Assembly: GCF_900104815.1 (NCBI RefSeq)
Contig: NZ_FNTD01000004.1
Span: 7,129,001-7,193,000, forward strand
Reading direction: 5' to 3'
DNA: 64,000 nucleotides
Source: Streptomyces misionensis
GTDB lineage: Bacteria > Actinomycetota > Actinomycetes > Streptomycetales > Streptomycetaceae
Of this stretch, positions 53,418 through 62,452 are shown piece by piece. The first letter of the stretch is position 1, and the number at the start of each line of letters is the position of its first letter. The notes under the pieces were generated by a model. That model was given only the letters and a program-made list of their open reading frames with translations, had not been told where the DNA came from and made no database searches. The position numbers and the translations under genes are program-made.

Positions 53418-55195
53418 GAGACGTGTTCTTCTGCCTCGGGCGCCTGTTCGCCCTCGCCTGGCGCCTGGACCGGCGCCGCCTGGGCATCGGCGCGGGCCTC
53501 CTGCTGCTCGGCGCGGTCGCCACGCCCCTCGTCGGCCTCTGCGCGAGCGGTCTCGTCGAGGGCCTCGCCGCCTCCCACCGGGACGACGCCGTCGGGTGGG
53601 CCGCCGCGGGCGCCGCCGCCCTCGGCGCCGAACTCATGCTCGGCCACTTCGCGTTCCTCTACTACTTCGAGGTCGCGGAGCTGGTCGAGGAGCGGTTCAA
53701 CCGCGACCTCCTCCACCTCGTCAACGGCGGCCCCTACCTCGACCGGACCGACGACCCCGCGCACGCCGACCGCGTCGATCTGCTGCGCCAGGACGTCATG
53801 CGGATGCGCGAGACCACGCAGCTCGGCCTCCAGCTCGGCGCCACCGCCGTCCAGACCGTCTGCACCGGAGCCGTCCTCGCCACCGTCTCCCCCTGGCTGC
53901 TGGCGCTCGTGGCGGCCGCCGCCGTCCCCGTCGCCGTCGGCAGGCGCGCCGAGGCCGGCCTGCAGAAGGTCGTGGAGCAGCAGGCCCCCACCACCCGCGG
54001 CATCCGCCATCTGCGCCGCCTGGCCACGAGCCCGGCCTCGCAGAAGGAGATCCGCCTCTGCGGCGGGGGCGACCACCTGCTCGACCGCCAGCGGGCCCTG
54101 CTGGACCGCTACCACGGGGCCCTGGCCCGGGCCGACCTTAGGCACGCACTGCTGCGCGGCCTCGGCCAGCTGACCTTCGCCCTCGGGTACGTCGCCGCCG
54201 TGCTGTGGACCTTCGAACTCGTCCGCCAGGGCCGGACGGGCGTCGGCGACATCGTCCTCACCATCGTCCTCGCCACCCAGCTCAGCACCCAGATGGCCAC
54301 GGGCGTGCAACTCCTCGGCACGGTCCACCGGGCCGCCGCCGGACTGCGCCGCTTCACCGCCTACCGCGCCGAGCAGGACGACCACGGCGCCTCGGTCCCG
54401 GACGCCCCGCTGCCCGCCGACGCGCGCGGCGGGCTGCGCCTGGAAGGCGTGCGCTTCCGCTATCCCGACGCCCGCACGGACGTCCTGTGCGGCATCGACC
54501 TCGACCTGCCGAGCGGCTCCTCGGTCGCGCTCGTCGGCGAGAACGGCGCGGGCAAGAGCACCCTGATCAAGGTCCTCACCGGTCTGTACCGTCCGACCGG
54601 CGGACGCGTCCGGTCCGGCGGCGCCGACCTCGCGCGGGTGTCGCCCGAGGCGTGGCGCGAGCGCACGGCCGCGCTGTACCAGGACTTCGCCCGGGTCGAA
54701 CTGTCCCTGCGGCACAGCGTCGGCATCGGCCGGCTCGCGGACGTGGCGGACGCGGCGGCGGTCGGCAGGGCCGTCGACCGCGCCGGTGCCCGGGCCCTGG
54801 CCGAGAGCGTCGGCCTCGACGGCATCCTCGGCCTCGGCTACGCGGACGGCCGGGACCTGTCCGGCGGCCAGTGGCAGACCGTCGGCTTCGCCCGCGCGCT
54901 GATGCGGCCCGATCCGCTGCTGCTCGTCCTGGACGAACCCGCGTCGGCCCTCGACGCCCTCGCCGAGCAGCGGCTCACGGACGCCTACCAGGCAACGGCG
55001 AAGGAGGTCGCCGCGACCGTCGGCGGCGTCACCCTCTTCGTCACCCACCGCATGTCCACGGTCCGGCTCGCCGACCGCATCGTCGTCCTCGACGCGGGGC
55101 GCGTGGCCGAACACGGCACCCACGAGGAACTGATCGCCGCCGGCGGTGCCTACGCCCGCCTCTGGGCCCTCCAGGCCCGCGCCTACGCGGACTGA
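53414..55195 (+). CDS. ABC half-exporter, subunit 2 (TMD-NBD)
   Basis: A 593-residue partner of the preceding gene, with six predicted helices (the clearest at residues ~23-45, ~62-85, ~150-180 and ~260-285) and a full NBD: Walker A GENGAGKST, Q-loop ALYQDFARVELSLRHS, signature LSGGQWQTVGFARAL, Walker B LLVLDEPASALD, switch VTHRMSTV. QDF at the Q-loop and the shared signature LSGGQWQ mark the two subunits as sister proteins. GTG start at 53414 inside the previous stop codon. Exported substrate unknown. Confidence 0.9.
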   Translation: MRDVFFCLGRLFALAWRLDRRRLGIGAGLLLLGAVATPLVGLCASGLVEGLAASHRDDAVGWAAAGAAALGAELMLGHFAFLYYFEVAELVEERFNRDLLHLVNGGPYLDRTDDPAHADRVDLLRQDVMRMRETTQLGLQLGATAVQTVCTGAVLATVSPWLLALVAAAAVPVAVGRRAEAGLQKVVEQQAPTTRGIRHLRRLATSPASQKEIRLCGGGDHLLDRQRALLDRYHGALARADLRHALLRGLGQLTFALGYVAAVLWTFELVRQGRTGVGDIVLTIVLATQLSTQMATGVQLLGTVHRAAAGLRRFTAYRAEQDDHGASVPDAPLPADARGGLRLEGVRFRYPDARTDVLCGIDLDLPSGSSVALVGENGAGKSTLIKVLTGLYRPTGGRVRSGGADLARVSPEAWRERTAALYQDFARVELSLRHSVGIGRLADVADAAAVGRAVDRAGARALAESVGLDGILGLGYADGRDLSGGQWQTVGFARALMRPDPLLLVLDEPASALDALAEQRLTDAYQATAKEVAATVGGVTLFVTHRMSTVRLADRIVVLDAGRVAEHGTHEELIAAGGAYARLWALQARAYAD

Positions 55196-55238
55196 GCGCG
55201 GCGGCGCGTCCGCTCCCCGGGGTGCGGGCGGCGGGCGG

Positions 55239-55883
55239 TCACGGCAGCCGGAAACCGAGGGCCTCGGCGGCCGCTTCCGGGGACGGCTGGGACCACAGGG
55301 CCGCGACCGCCTCGTTGGTGGACAGCGAGCGCAGGTCGGCGCGGTCGACGTAGAGGACCCCGTCGAGGTGGTCCGTCTCGTGCTGGACGATCCGGGCGGG
55401 CCAGCCGGTGAAGACCTCGTCCAGCGGGTTGCCGTGTTCGTCCTCGGCACGCAGCCGTACCTCGGCGTGCCGCGCGACCACCGCCTGCCAGCCCGGCACG
55501 CTGAGGCAGCCCTCGAAGAACGCGGCCCGCGCGGTGCCGACCGGCTCGTAGGAGGGGTTGACCAGCACCCGGAAGGGCTGCGGGCGGCGGCCCCGGGCCG
55601 CGGCGATCTCCTCCGGCACCGGCGCCGGGTCCTCCAGGACCGCGATCCGCAGCTCCACGCCGACCTGCGGCGCGGCGAGGCCCACGCCCGGCGCGGCGTG
55701 CATGGTCAGGCGCAGGGCCTCGACGAAGCGGGCCAGCAGGGCGGGGCCGAGCTGGCCGTCGTACGGCTCGGTGACCCGGCGCAGCACCGGCCGGCCGGCG
55801 GCGACGAGGGGCAGGGGGCCGCCGGCGGCGAGGAGTGCCTCGACCCGTTCGGCGAGCGGCGCGTGATCACGGTCGGGTGCCAT
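55239..55883 (-). CDS. def: Peptide deformylase
   Basis: A 214-residue peptide deformylase, removing formyl from N-terminal Met of new proteins. All three family motifs are exact: GVGLAAPQVG, EGCLSVPG (Cys126 metal ligand) and QHETDHLDG (His168, catalytic Glu169, His172). Start at ATG 55883 is preferred over an in-frame GTG at 55916. Streptomyces carries several def copies; this one is not beside fmt, so it is a paralogue rather than the housekeeping copy, and extra copies can confer tolerance to actinonin-type inhibitors. Confidence 0.94.
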   Translation of the reverse strand: MAPDRDHAPLAERVEALLAAGGPLPLVAAGRPVLRRVTEPYDGQLGPALLARFVEALRLTMHAAPGVGLAAPQVGVELRIAVLEDPAPVPEEIAAARGRRPQPFRVLVNPSYEPVGTARAAFFEGCLSVPGWQAVVARHAEVRLRAEDEHGNPLDEVFTGWPARIVQHETDHLDGVLYVDRADLRSLSTNEAVAALWSQPSPEAAAEALGFRLP

Positions 55884-55928
55884 CGCGCCAGGATGCCACG
55901 GCGGCCCGGGGCGCACGAGGCGCCCGGC

Positions 55929-56276
55929 TCAGCGCTCCGCGAAGTCGCCGGCGAGCGCCGAGGCGATCCGCAGGTGCTGCCGCGCCTCCTCGTGCCGGGA
56001 CTGCCTTTCGAGCGTGCGGCCCAGCATCAGCCGGGCGTAGTGCTCCACCGGGTCGCGGTCCACGATGGTCCGCAGCTCGGCCTCCGCGCGGCGCAGCTGG
56101 GCCGAGTGGTAGTAGGCGCGCGCCAGCAGCAGCCGGGGCGCGGTCTGCTCCGGCACCTCCTCGACCAGCCCGGCCAGCACCCGCGCCGCTCCCGCGTAGT
56201 CCTTCGCGTCGAAGAACGCCTGCGCTCGCTCCCAGCGCTCGGCCGGCGTGCCGTGGTCGTAGTACTTGGTGTCCAC
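55929..56276 (-). CDS. Small tetratricopeptide-repeat protein
   Basis: A 115-residue all-helical protein with about three TPR units: WERAQAFFDAKDYAGAARVLAGLVEEVPEQ, PRLLLARAYYHSAQLRRAEAELRTIVDRDP and ARLMLGRTLERQSRHEEARQHLRIAS. It should bind another protein. GTG start at 56276 with GAAGGAGGTCACCA directly upstream, a near-perfect ribosome site. Upstream of the def gene on the same strand with 45 bases between, so likely co-transcribed. Confidence 0.85.
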   Translation of the reverse strand: MDTKYYDHGTPAERWERAQAFFDAKDYAGAARVLAGLVEEVPEQTAPRLLLARAYYHSAQLRRAEAELRTIVDRDPVEHYARLMLGRTLERQSRHEEARQHLRIASALAGDFAER

Positions 56277-56441
56277 TGGTGACCTCCTTCGCCGCTCACA
56301 ACCGAGCCAGGTAGTTCAATATTCCACTACCTCTCCGGTCGTCGCCCACCGCCCGAATTCGGCCGAATTGACAGCCTGCCGGCCCCGGTCGTGACAGGGT
56401 GGTGCGATCCCGCTACCAGCAGCGCCGAAGGAGAATGACGC

Positions 56442-58340
56442 ATGGGCATTCTGGAGACGATCCACGGCCCGCAGGACCTCAGGAAGCTCGATGCCGGCGA
56501 GCTGGGGACGCTGGCCGAGGAGATCCGCGCGTTCCTCGTCGACGCCGTCTCCCGCACCGGCGGTCACCTGGGGCCGAACCTGGGCGTGGTGGAACTGACC
56601 ATCGCGCTGCACCGGGTCTTCGACTCGCCCAGGGACCGCATCGTCTTCGACGTCGGCCACCAGACCTATGTGCACAAGCTGCTGACCGGCCGCCAGGACT
56701 TCTCCCGGCTCCGCAAGGAGGGCGGCCTCTCCGGCTACCCGAGCCGCGCCGAGTCGCCCCACGACATCGTGGAGAACCAGCACGCCTCCGCCGCCCTGAG
56801 CTGGGCCGACGGCATCGCCAAGGCCGACCGGCTGGCCGGCCGCCGGGACCGCTCGGTCGTCGCGGTGGTCGGCGATGGGGCCCTCACCGGCGGGATGACC
56901 TGGGAGGCGCTGAACAACATCGCCGCCGACAAGACGCTCCCGCTGGTCATCGTGGTCAACGACAACGGCCACTCGTACAACCCCACCATCGGCGGACTCG
57001 CCACCCATCTGGCCGCCCTGCGCACGACCGACGGCTACGAGCAGTTCCTGGAGCGCACCAAGGCCGTCCTCGACCGCACCCCGATCGTCGGCCGCTCGGT
57101 CTACGACGCGCTGCACGGCGCGAAGAAGGGCCTGAAGGACTTCATCGCCCCGCAGGGCATGTTCGAGGACCTGGGCCTGAAGTACGTCGGCCCGATCGAC
57201 GGCCACGACACCGAGGCCCTGGAGTCGGCGCTGGCCCGCGCCAAGCGGTTCGGCGGGCCGGTGATCGTGCACTGCATCACCGAGAAGGGCCGCGGCTACA
57301 GCTTCGCCGAGGAGTCCGAGGAGCGCTTCCACCAGGTCAAGGTGATCGACCCCGACACCGGCAAGCCGGTCTCCGTCTCCGGCAAGGACTGGACCACCGT
57401 CTTCGGCGAGGAGATGGTCCGGCTCGGCGCCGAGCGCGACGACATCGTGGCGATCACGGCGGCCATGCAGCGCTCCACCGGCCTCGGGCCCTTCGCCGAG
57501 CGGTTCCCCGACCGGTTCTTCGACGTCGGCATCGCCGAGCAGCACGCGGCGGCCGCCGCGGCCGGCCTCGCCACGGCCGGGCTGCACCCCGTGGTCGCGG
57601 TGTACGCGACCTTCCTCAACCGGTGCTTCGACCAGCTGCTGATGGACGTGGCCCTGCACCGCTGCCCGGTGACCTTCATGCTCGACCGGGCCGGCATCAC
57701 CGGTGACGACGGCGCCGCGCACAACGGCATGTGGGACATGGCCGTCCTCCAGGTGGTCCCCGGCCTGCGCATCGCCGCGCCGCGCGACGCCGGGCAGCTG
57801 CGCGCCCAGATGCGCGAGGCCGTCGAGGTCGCGGACGGGCCCACGGTGGTCCGCTACTCCAAGGGCACGGTCGGCCCCGAAGTGGCCGCCGTCGGCTCCG
57901 TGGCCGGCATGGACGTGCTGCGCGGCTTCGCCGAGGACGGCTCCGACGTGCTGGTCGTCTCCGTCGGCGCGCTCGCCCCGATGTGCCTGGAGGTCGCCGA
58001 CCGGCTCGCCGAGCAGGGCATCGGTGCCACCGTGCTGGACCCGCGCTGGATCAAGCCGGTGAACGCGGCGCTGCCCGGCATCGCCGCCCGGCACCGGCTC
58101 GTGGTGACCGTCGAGGACGGAGTGCGTGCCGGAGGCGTCGGCGCCGCCGTCGCACAGGCCCTGCGGGACGCCGAAGTGGACGTCCCCGTACGGGACTTCG
58201 GCATCCCGGTCGAGTTCCTCGACCACGCGGGGCGTGACCGGGTGCTGGCCCGCGTCGGCCTGACGGCGGCGGACATCGCACGCCGGGTCTCGGGCGTCTT
58301 CGCGGGCCTCGGCCGTGACGAGATGGTCTTCCCCGGCTGA
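56442..58340 (+). CDS. dxs: 1-deoxy-D-xylulose-5-phosphate synthase
   Basis: A 632-residue DXS, joining pyruvate and glyceraldehyde-3-phosphate with thiamine diphosphate to start the MEP isoprenoid pathway. Motifs: [36 protein letters not shown] (active-site His), the ThDP motif [16 protein letters not shown]...[24 protein letters not shown] with the catalytic Glu, and [30 protein letters not shown] precedes the ATG. Streptomyces usually has two dxs genes; no other MEP or terpene gene lies nearby. Confidence 0.95.
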   Translation: MGILETIHGPQDLRKLDAGELGTLAEEIRAFLVDAVSRTGGHLGPNLGVVELTIALHRVFDSPRDRIVFDVGHQTYVHKLLTGRQDFSRLRKEGGLSGYPSRAESPHDIVENQHASAALSWADGIAKADRLAGRRDRSVVAVVGDGALTGGMTWEALNNIAADKTLPLVIVVNDNGHSYNPTIGGLATHLAALRTTDGYEQFLERTKAVLDRTPIVGRSVYDALHGAKKGLKDFIAPQGMFEDLGLKYVGPIDGHDTEALESALARAKRFGGPVIVHCITEKGRGYSFAEESEERFHQVKVIDPDTGKPVSVSGKDWTTVFGEEMVRLGAERDDIVAITAAMQRSTGLGPFAERFPDRFFDVGIAEQHAAAAAAGLATAGLHPVVAVYATFLNRCFDQLLMDVALHRCPVTFMLDRAGITGDDGAAHNGMWDMAVLQVVPGLRIAAPRDAGQLRAQMREAVEVADGPTVVRYSKGTVGPEVAAVGSVAGMDVLRGFAEDGSDVLVVSVGALAPMCLEVADRLAEQGIGATVLDPRWIKPVNAALPGIAARHRLVVTVEDGVRAGGVGAAVAQALRDAEVDVPVRDFGIPVEFLDHAGRDRVLARVGLTAADIARRVSGVFAGLGRDEMVFPG

Positions 58341-58354
58341 GCCGCGTCCCACCC

Positions 58355-58383
58355 GCGGGCGGCCTTTCGGGGAGACCGCCCGC
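58355..58383. terminator. Hairpin between convergent dxs and XdhC/CoxI genes
   Basis: Stem GCGGGCGG / CCGCCCGC (8 pairs, then one mismatch and two more pairs), loop of about nine bases, 14 bases after the dxs stop. Serves as the likely terminator on both strands. Confidence 0.7.
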
Positions 58384-58395
58384 CGGTGGCGGGCG

Positions 58396-59520
58396 TCAGC
58401 GGTGGATGGGCAGCGGCGTCGTCTCGGTCAGCCGGCGCCCCGTCCCGCCCCACCGCAGCGCGATGATCTCCGCCATGATGGCGACCGCCGTCTCCTCCGG
58501 GGTGCGGGCGCCCAGGTCGAGGCCGATGGGCGAGGACAGCCGGGAGAGTTCCGCCTCGCTCATGCCCTCCTCGCGCAGCCGCCGCAGCCGGTCCTCGTGC
58601 GTACGGCGGCTGCCCATCGCGCCGATGTAACGGGCCCGGGTGCGCAGCGCCCGCCGGAGCAGGGGCACGTCGAACTTCGGATCGTGGGTGAGGACGCAGA
58701 TCACCGTGTTCTCGTCCACCTCCGCCGACTCCAGGTACCGGTGCGGCCAGTCGACCACCAGCTCGTCCGCGTCCGGGAAGCGCCGGCGCGTGGCGAAGAC
58801 CGGGCGGGCGTCGCACACGGTGACGTGGTAGCCGAGGAACTTGCCGATCCGGGCCACCGCGGAGGCGAAGTCGATGGCGCCGAACACCAGCATCCGCGGC
58901 GGCGGCGCGAAGGACTCCACGAACACCGCGAGGTCGTCGCGCCGCTCCTCACCCGACCGCCCCAGACGCACCACACCGGTGCTGCCCTGCGCCAGCAGCC
59001 CCTGCGCCCGTTCGGTCACCGCCGAGTCCAGCCGGGCGTCCCCGAGCGTGCCCTCCTTGCCGGAGGAGGTGACGATCATCTGCCCGGCCGGGGCGGCCGT
59101 GGGGTCGGGCTCCGCGCCACCCCCCTGCGCGGGCAGCGGGGACACCACCGCCACGGGCCGGCCCGCGCCGATCGCCTCCAGCACGCCGGGCAGTCGGGGG
59201 AAGCGTCCCGCACCCGCCGGGCGGACCAGGATCTCGATGATCCCGCCGCAGGTCAGGCCGACCGCCAGCGCGTCGTCATCACTCACCCCGTAGGTGACGA
59301 GCGCGGGCTCGCCGGTTCGCAGGACCTCGCTCGCCAGCTCGTACACCGCCCCCTCGACACAGCCGCCGGAGACGCTCCCGATCACCTCTCCGTCCTCGGC
59401 GACCGCCAGCGACGAGCCGGCCTGGCGCGGCGCCGACTTCCAGGTCCGCACGACCGTCGCCACCGCGAACCGTCTGCCCGACGCACTCCAGGAGGAGAGG
59501 CCCTGCGCGATGTCCCGCAT
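58396..59520 (-). CDS. XdhC/CoxI-family protein
   Basis: A 374-residue molybdoenzyme maturation factor. N-terminal XdhC_CoxI domain MRDIAQGLSSWSASGRRFAVATVVRTWKSAPRQAGSSLAV with SVSGGCVEGAVYE; C-terminal Rossmann domain RMLVFGAIDFASAVARIGKFLGYHVTVCDARP and RYIGAMGSRRTHEDR. These proteins insert or sulfurate the molybdenum cofactor of xanthine or CO dehydrogenase. The start at ATG 59520 has GGAGGCACACGG upstream; an upstream extension is not family-like. No molybdenum hydroxylase structural genes are visible in the window. Confidence 0.88.
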   Translation of the reverse strand: MRDIAQGLSSWSASGRRFAVATVVRTWKSAPRQAGSSLAVAEDGEVIGSVSGGCVEGAVYELASEVLRTGEPALVTYGVSDDDALAVGLTCGGIIEILVRPAGAGRFPRLPGVLEAIGAGRPVAVVSPLPAQGGGAEPDPTAAPAGQMIVTSSGKEGTLGDARLDSAVTERAQGLLAQGSTGVVRLGRSGEERRDDLAVFVESFAPPPRMLVFGAIDFASAVARIGKFLGYHVTVCDARPVFATRRRFPDADELVVDWPHRYLESAEVDENTVICVLTHDPKFDVPLLRRALRTRARYIGAMGSRRTHEDRLRRLREEGMSEAELSRLSSPIGLDLGARTPEETAVAIMAEIIALRWGGTGRRLTETTPLPIHR

Positions 59521-59690
59521 CCGTGTGCCTCCTTCGGCAGCGCGCACCACCGTCACACCCACCGGTACCCGTCCGCACGCCGTGCAGGCCGTACGGCACC
59601 CCGGTCAACGGCAGCTTAAGCGAGCGATCGGCACCCCGCCCGGGACGCCGGCGGACCCCGCGCCGCACCGGGCGCCCGGCCCTCCCGGTG

Positions 59691-60629
59691 TCAGCTGAAG
59701 GTGCGGCGGTAGGTGTGGGGGCTGACGCCGGTGGTGCGCTTGAAACGGTCGCGGAAGGCGGTCGGCGAACCGAAGCCGACCTGGGCGGCGATGCGCTCCA
59801 CGGAGTGCTCGGTGGTCTCCAGCAGGTGCTGGGCCTGGCGGACGCGGGCCCGGTGCAGCCACTGGAGCGGGGTGCTGCCGGTCTGCTCGCGGAAGCGGCG
59901 GATCAGGGTCCGGGTGCTGGTCCCGGCGTGGGCGGCGATGTCCGCGAGGGCGAGGTCGCGGCCGAGGTTGTCCTGGAGCCAGGTGAGCAGCGGTTCGAGG
60001 GCGGAGCCGCCCGGGGCGGGCGCGTGGTCGTGCGCGATGAACTGGGCCTGGCCGCCCTCGCGTTCCAGCGGCATGACGGACAGCCGGGCGGCGTCGGCGG
60101 CGACGGCCGAGCCGTAGTCGCGGCGGACCATGTGCAGACACAGGTCCAGGCCCGCTGCCGCGCCGGCCGAGGTGAGGAACTGCCCGTTGTCGACGTACAG
60201 GACGTCCGGGTCGACGTCGATCTCGGGGTGGGCGGCGGCCAGCAGGCCGGCGGCGGCCCAGTGGGTGGTGGCCCGCAGCCCGTCCAGCAGACCGGTGGCG
60301 GCCAGCGGGAAGGTGCCCGTGCAGATGGACGCGATGCGCGTGCCATCCGCGGCGGCGGCGCGCAGCGCGTCGCACACGTCCCGGCCGGGCGGCACCTCCG
60401 GGGCGGTCGTACCGGGTACGACGACGGTGTCCGCGCCGGCGAGCCCGTCCAGGCCCCACGGCGCGCGCAGTACGAAGGCCCCGGCGTCCACCTCCGGTCG
60501 CGGCGCGCACACCCGGACCTGGTAGCCGGGGCGGCCGTCCGGGAGCCGGGTCCGGCTGAAGACCTCGATCGGGGTGCCCAGGTCGAACGGGATCACCCGG
60601 TCCAGCGCGAGAACGGCGACGGTGAGCAT
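59691..60629 (-). CDS. GlxA-family AraC regulator with DJ-1/PfpI domain
   Basis: A 312-residue regulator. Residues 1-185 are a DJ-1/PfpI-like class I amidotransferase-fold domain (VVVPGTTAPEVPPG, SICTGTFPLAATGLLDG with Cys); residues ~205-312 hold the AraC double HTH: NLGRDLALADIAAHAGTSTRTLIRRFREQTGSTPLQWLHRARVRQAQHLLETTEHSVERIAAQVGFGSPTAFRDRFKRTTGVSP. Divergent from another DJ-1 gene, with three TGYCACT repeats between, so it probably activates or represses that unit. Confidence 0.92.
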   Translation of the reverse strand: MLTVAVLALDRVIPFDLGTPIEVFSRTRLPDGRPGYQVRVCAPRPEVDAGAFVLRAPWGLDGLAGADTVVVPGTTAPEVPPGRDVCDALRAAAADGTRIASICTGTFPLAATGLLDGLRATTHWAAAGLLAAAHPEIDVDPDVLYVDNGQFLTSAGAAAGLDLCLHMVRRDYGSAVAADAARLSVMPLEREGGQAQFIAHDHAPAPGGSALEPLLTWLQDNLGRDLALADIAAHAGTSTRTLIRRFREQTGSTPLQWLHRARVRQAQHLLETTEHSVERIAAQVGFGSPTAFRDRFKRTTGVSPHTYRRTFS

Positions 60630-60710
60630 GGCGCGACCATACCCGCTCGCCGGAGAGAAAATCCCGTTCCTGTCTCTTGGAGCAGCAGTTCAACGGCCAA
60701 CTCGGAGGCT

Positions 60711-60747
60711 TGTCACTTTTCCGTTGAATACTGTCACTCCTGCCACT
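60711..60747. promoter_or_regulatory. TGYCACT direct repeats, putative AraC/GlxA binding site
   Basis: TGTCACT at 60711 and 60732 (21 bases apart, two helical turns) and TGCCACT at 60741 lie in the same orientation between divergent DJ-1-domain genes. AraC-family regulators bind direct repeats spaced by whole turns, and this region lies ~90-120 bases ahead of the plus-strand gene. Confidence 0.55.
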
Positions 60748-60833
60748 GGGAGGTCCGGCGGCGGCCCGTTACGTTCGAGGCCGGCCCGGTGCTCGCCGGG
60801 CGTCCCCTGGACCCCCCTGGTGAAGGACCGTTC

Positions 60834-61520
60834 ATGCATGCCCAGATCGTCCTGTTCGACGGCTTCGACCCGCTCGACGTCGTCGCCCCCTTCGAGGTGC
60901 TGCACGCCGGAGGCATCGCCGCGCCCGGCGCGGTCGGCGTGGAATTGGTCAGCGCCGAGGGGCCGCGCGAGGTGGTCGGCGGCACCGGCGGTCTGACGCT
61001 GCGTGCCACCGCCGCCCTCGACCCGGCGCGCCCCGGCCTGGTCCTGGTCCCCGGCGCCTCCGGCCGCGTGGGCGAACCCGCCGAGGTCCCCGCCGACGAC
61101 AGGGGAGACGGGCGGCGGCAGGACGAGTTCATCCCCGTCCTGCTCCGCCGCACCCTGGAGACCGAGCTGCCCGCGCTGCTGGCGGCCGCGATGGAGAACC
61201 CCGAGGTGACCGTGAGCGCCGTGTGCGGCGGCTCCCTCGTCCTGGCCATGGCCGGCCTGCTGGAGGGCCGCCACGCCACGACCCACCACCTCGGCCTCGA
61301 CCTGCTCGACGCGACCGGCGCGCACGCGGTGACCGCCCGCGTCGTCGACGACGGCGACCTGGTCACCGGCGCGGGCGTCACCTCCGGGCTCGACCTGGGT
61401 CTGTACCTGCTGGAACGCGAGGTGGGCCCGCGCATCGCACACGCCGTGGAGGAACTGTTCGCCCACGAGCGCCGGGGCACGGTCTGGCGCGCCCGGGGCC
61501 CGCGGCCCGCCCACTTCTGA
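60834..61520 (+). CDS. DJ-1/PfpI family protein
   Basis: A 228-residue stand-alone DJ-1/PfpI protein. Opens MHAQIVLFDGFDPLDVVAPFEVLHAG; the nucleophile elbow is SAVCGGSLVLAMAGLLEGRHATTHH with the expected Cys. VLVPGASGRVGEP is the earlier glycine loop; VTGAGVTSGLDLGLYLLERE closes the fold. GAAGGACC precedes the ATG at 60834. The family includes isonitrile hydratases, glyoxalases and sensors; specific activity is not assignable. It starts a plus-strand set with a small protein and a DUF2269-type membrane protein. Confidence 0.88.
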   Translation: MHAQIVLFDGFDPLDVVAPFEVLHAGGIAAPGAVGVELVSAEGPREVVGGTGGLTLRATAALDPARPGLVLVPGASGRVGEPAEVPADDRGDGRRQDEFIPVLLRRTLETELPALLAAAMENPEVTVSAVCGGSLVLAMAGLLEGRHATTHHLGLDLLDATGAHAVTARVVDDGDLVTGAGVTSGLDLGLYLLEREVGPRIAHAVEELFAHERRGTVWRARGPRPAHF

Positions 61521-61553
61521 CCCGCCCCACCCCACGACAGAAGGAACACCAGC

Positions 61554-61874
61554 ATGTCCCCCGAAGGCACCTGGGACCTGACCATCGCCACCCCCGTCGG
61601 GAGGATCGAGGCCGTCGCACGGTTTCGGTACGACGACGGTGTCCTCTCCGGAACCGCCCACGGCGCGGGCCAGGACGTACCGCTCACCGATCTCGTGTCG
61701 GACGGCGACCGGCTCACCTGGCGGCAGTCCGTCACCAAGCCGCTGCGCCTGAACCTGACCTTCGCCGTGACCGTCACCGGCGACACCCTCAGCGGCACCT
61801 CCAGGGCAGGCCGCCTCCCGGCCTCCCAGGTCACCGGCGTACGCCGTGCCGCACGGGCGGGCGCGGAGCACTGA
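61554..61874 (+). CDS. Conserved hypothetical small beta-rich protein
   Basis: A 106-residue protein with alternating strands and two similar halves (YDDGVLSGTAHGAG / VTGDTLSGTSRAG), suggesting a small barrel or lipocalin-like sheet. Tryptophans near both ends of the first half (GTWDLTI, LTWRQSV) could form a binding pocket. No signal peptide. AGAAGGAACACCAGC upstream of the ATG. Lies between the DJ-1 gene (33 bases) and the membrane protein gene (two bases), so likely one operon. Function unknown. Confidence 0.8.
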   Translation: MSPEGTWDLTIATPVGRIEAVARFRYDDGVLSGTAHGAGQDVPLTDLVSDGDRLTWRQSVTKPLRLNLTFAVTVTGDTLSGTSRAGRLPASQVTGVRRAARAGAEH

Positions 61875-61876
61875 CC

Positions 61877-62344
61877 ATGACGAAGCTCTTCCTCTGCCTG
61901 CACGTCCTGGCCGCCGTCGTGGCCGTCGGCCCGGTCACCGTCGCCGCCAGCATGTTCCCGCCGGCCCTGCGCCGCGCCCACCACGCACCCGGCGACCCGG
62001 ACGCGCTCGCCACCCTGCGGCTGCTGCACCGCATCTGCCGCGTCTACGCCGCCGTCGGCGCGGCCGTCCCGGTCCTCGGGTTCGCCACGGCCGGCACGAT
62101 GGGTGTCATGGGCAGCGCCTGGCTGATCGCCTCCATCGTCCTGACCGCCGCGGCCGCCGCCGTCCTGGCCCTCCTGGTGCTGCCCGCGCAGAGCGGCGAA
62201 CTCGACGCCCTGAAGGACGCGACCCCGGGCCCCGCGCTCCGGGCGCCCGCCCGGCTGGCCATGCTCACCGGCCTGTTCAACCTGCTGTGGGCCACGGTCA
62301 CGGTCCTGATGATCGTCCGCCCGGGGTCGACCACGGGTGCGTGA
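61877..62344 (+). CDS. DUF2269-like integral membrane protein
   Basis: A 155-residue protein with four hydrophobic helices (about residues 4-26, 54-72, 78-100, 128-148). The first helix LFLCLHVLAAVVAVGPVTVAASMF matches my recollection of DUF2269 proteins. Starts two bases after the preceding stop (TGACCATG). Function unknown. Confidence 0.8.
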   Translation: MTKLFLCLHVLAAVVAVGPVTVAASMFPPALRRAHHAPGDPDALATLRLLHRICRVYAAVGAAVPVLGFATAGTMGVMGSAWLIASIVLTAAAAAVLALLVLPAQSGELDALKDATPGPALRAPARLAMLTGLFNLLWATVTVLMIVRPGSTTGA

Positions 62345-62452
62345 GGGCCGGGCGGCGGGGGAGACGTCGCCGCGGCCGGCGCCGGCCGCGGCCGTGATCC
62401 CCGCCGTTCGTAGGATGAACCGTTCTGATCGCGTACGGGAGGGAGGCCGCCG

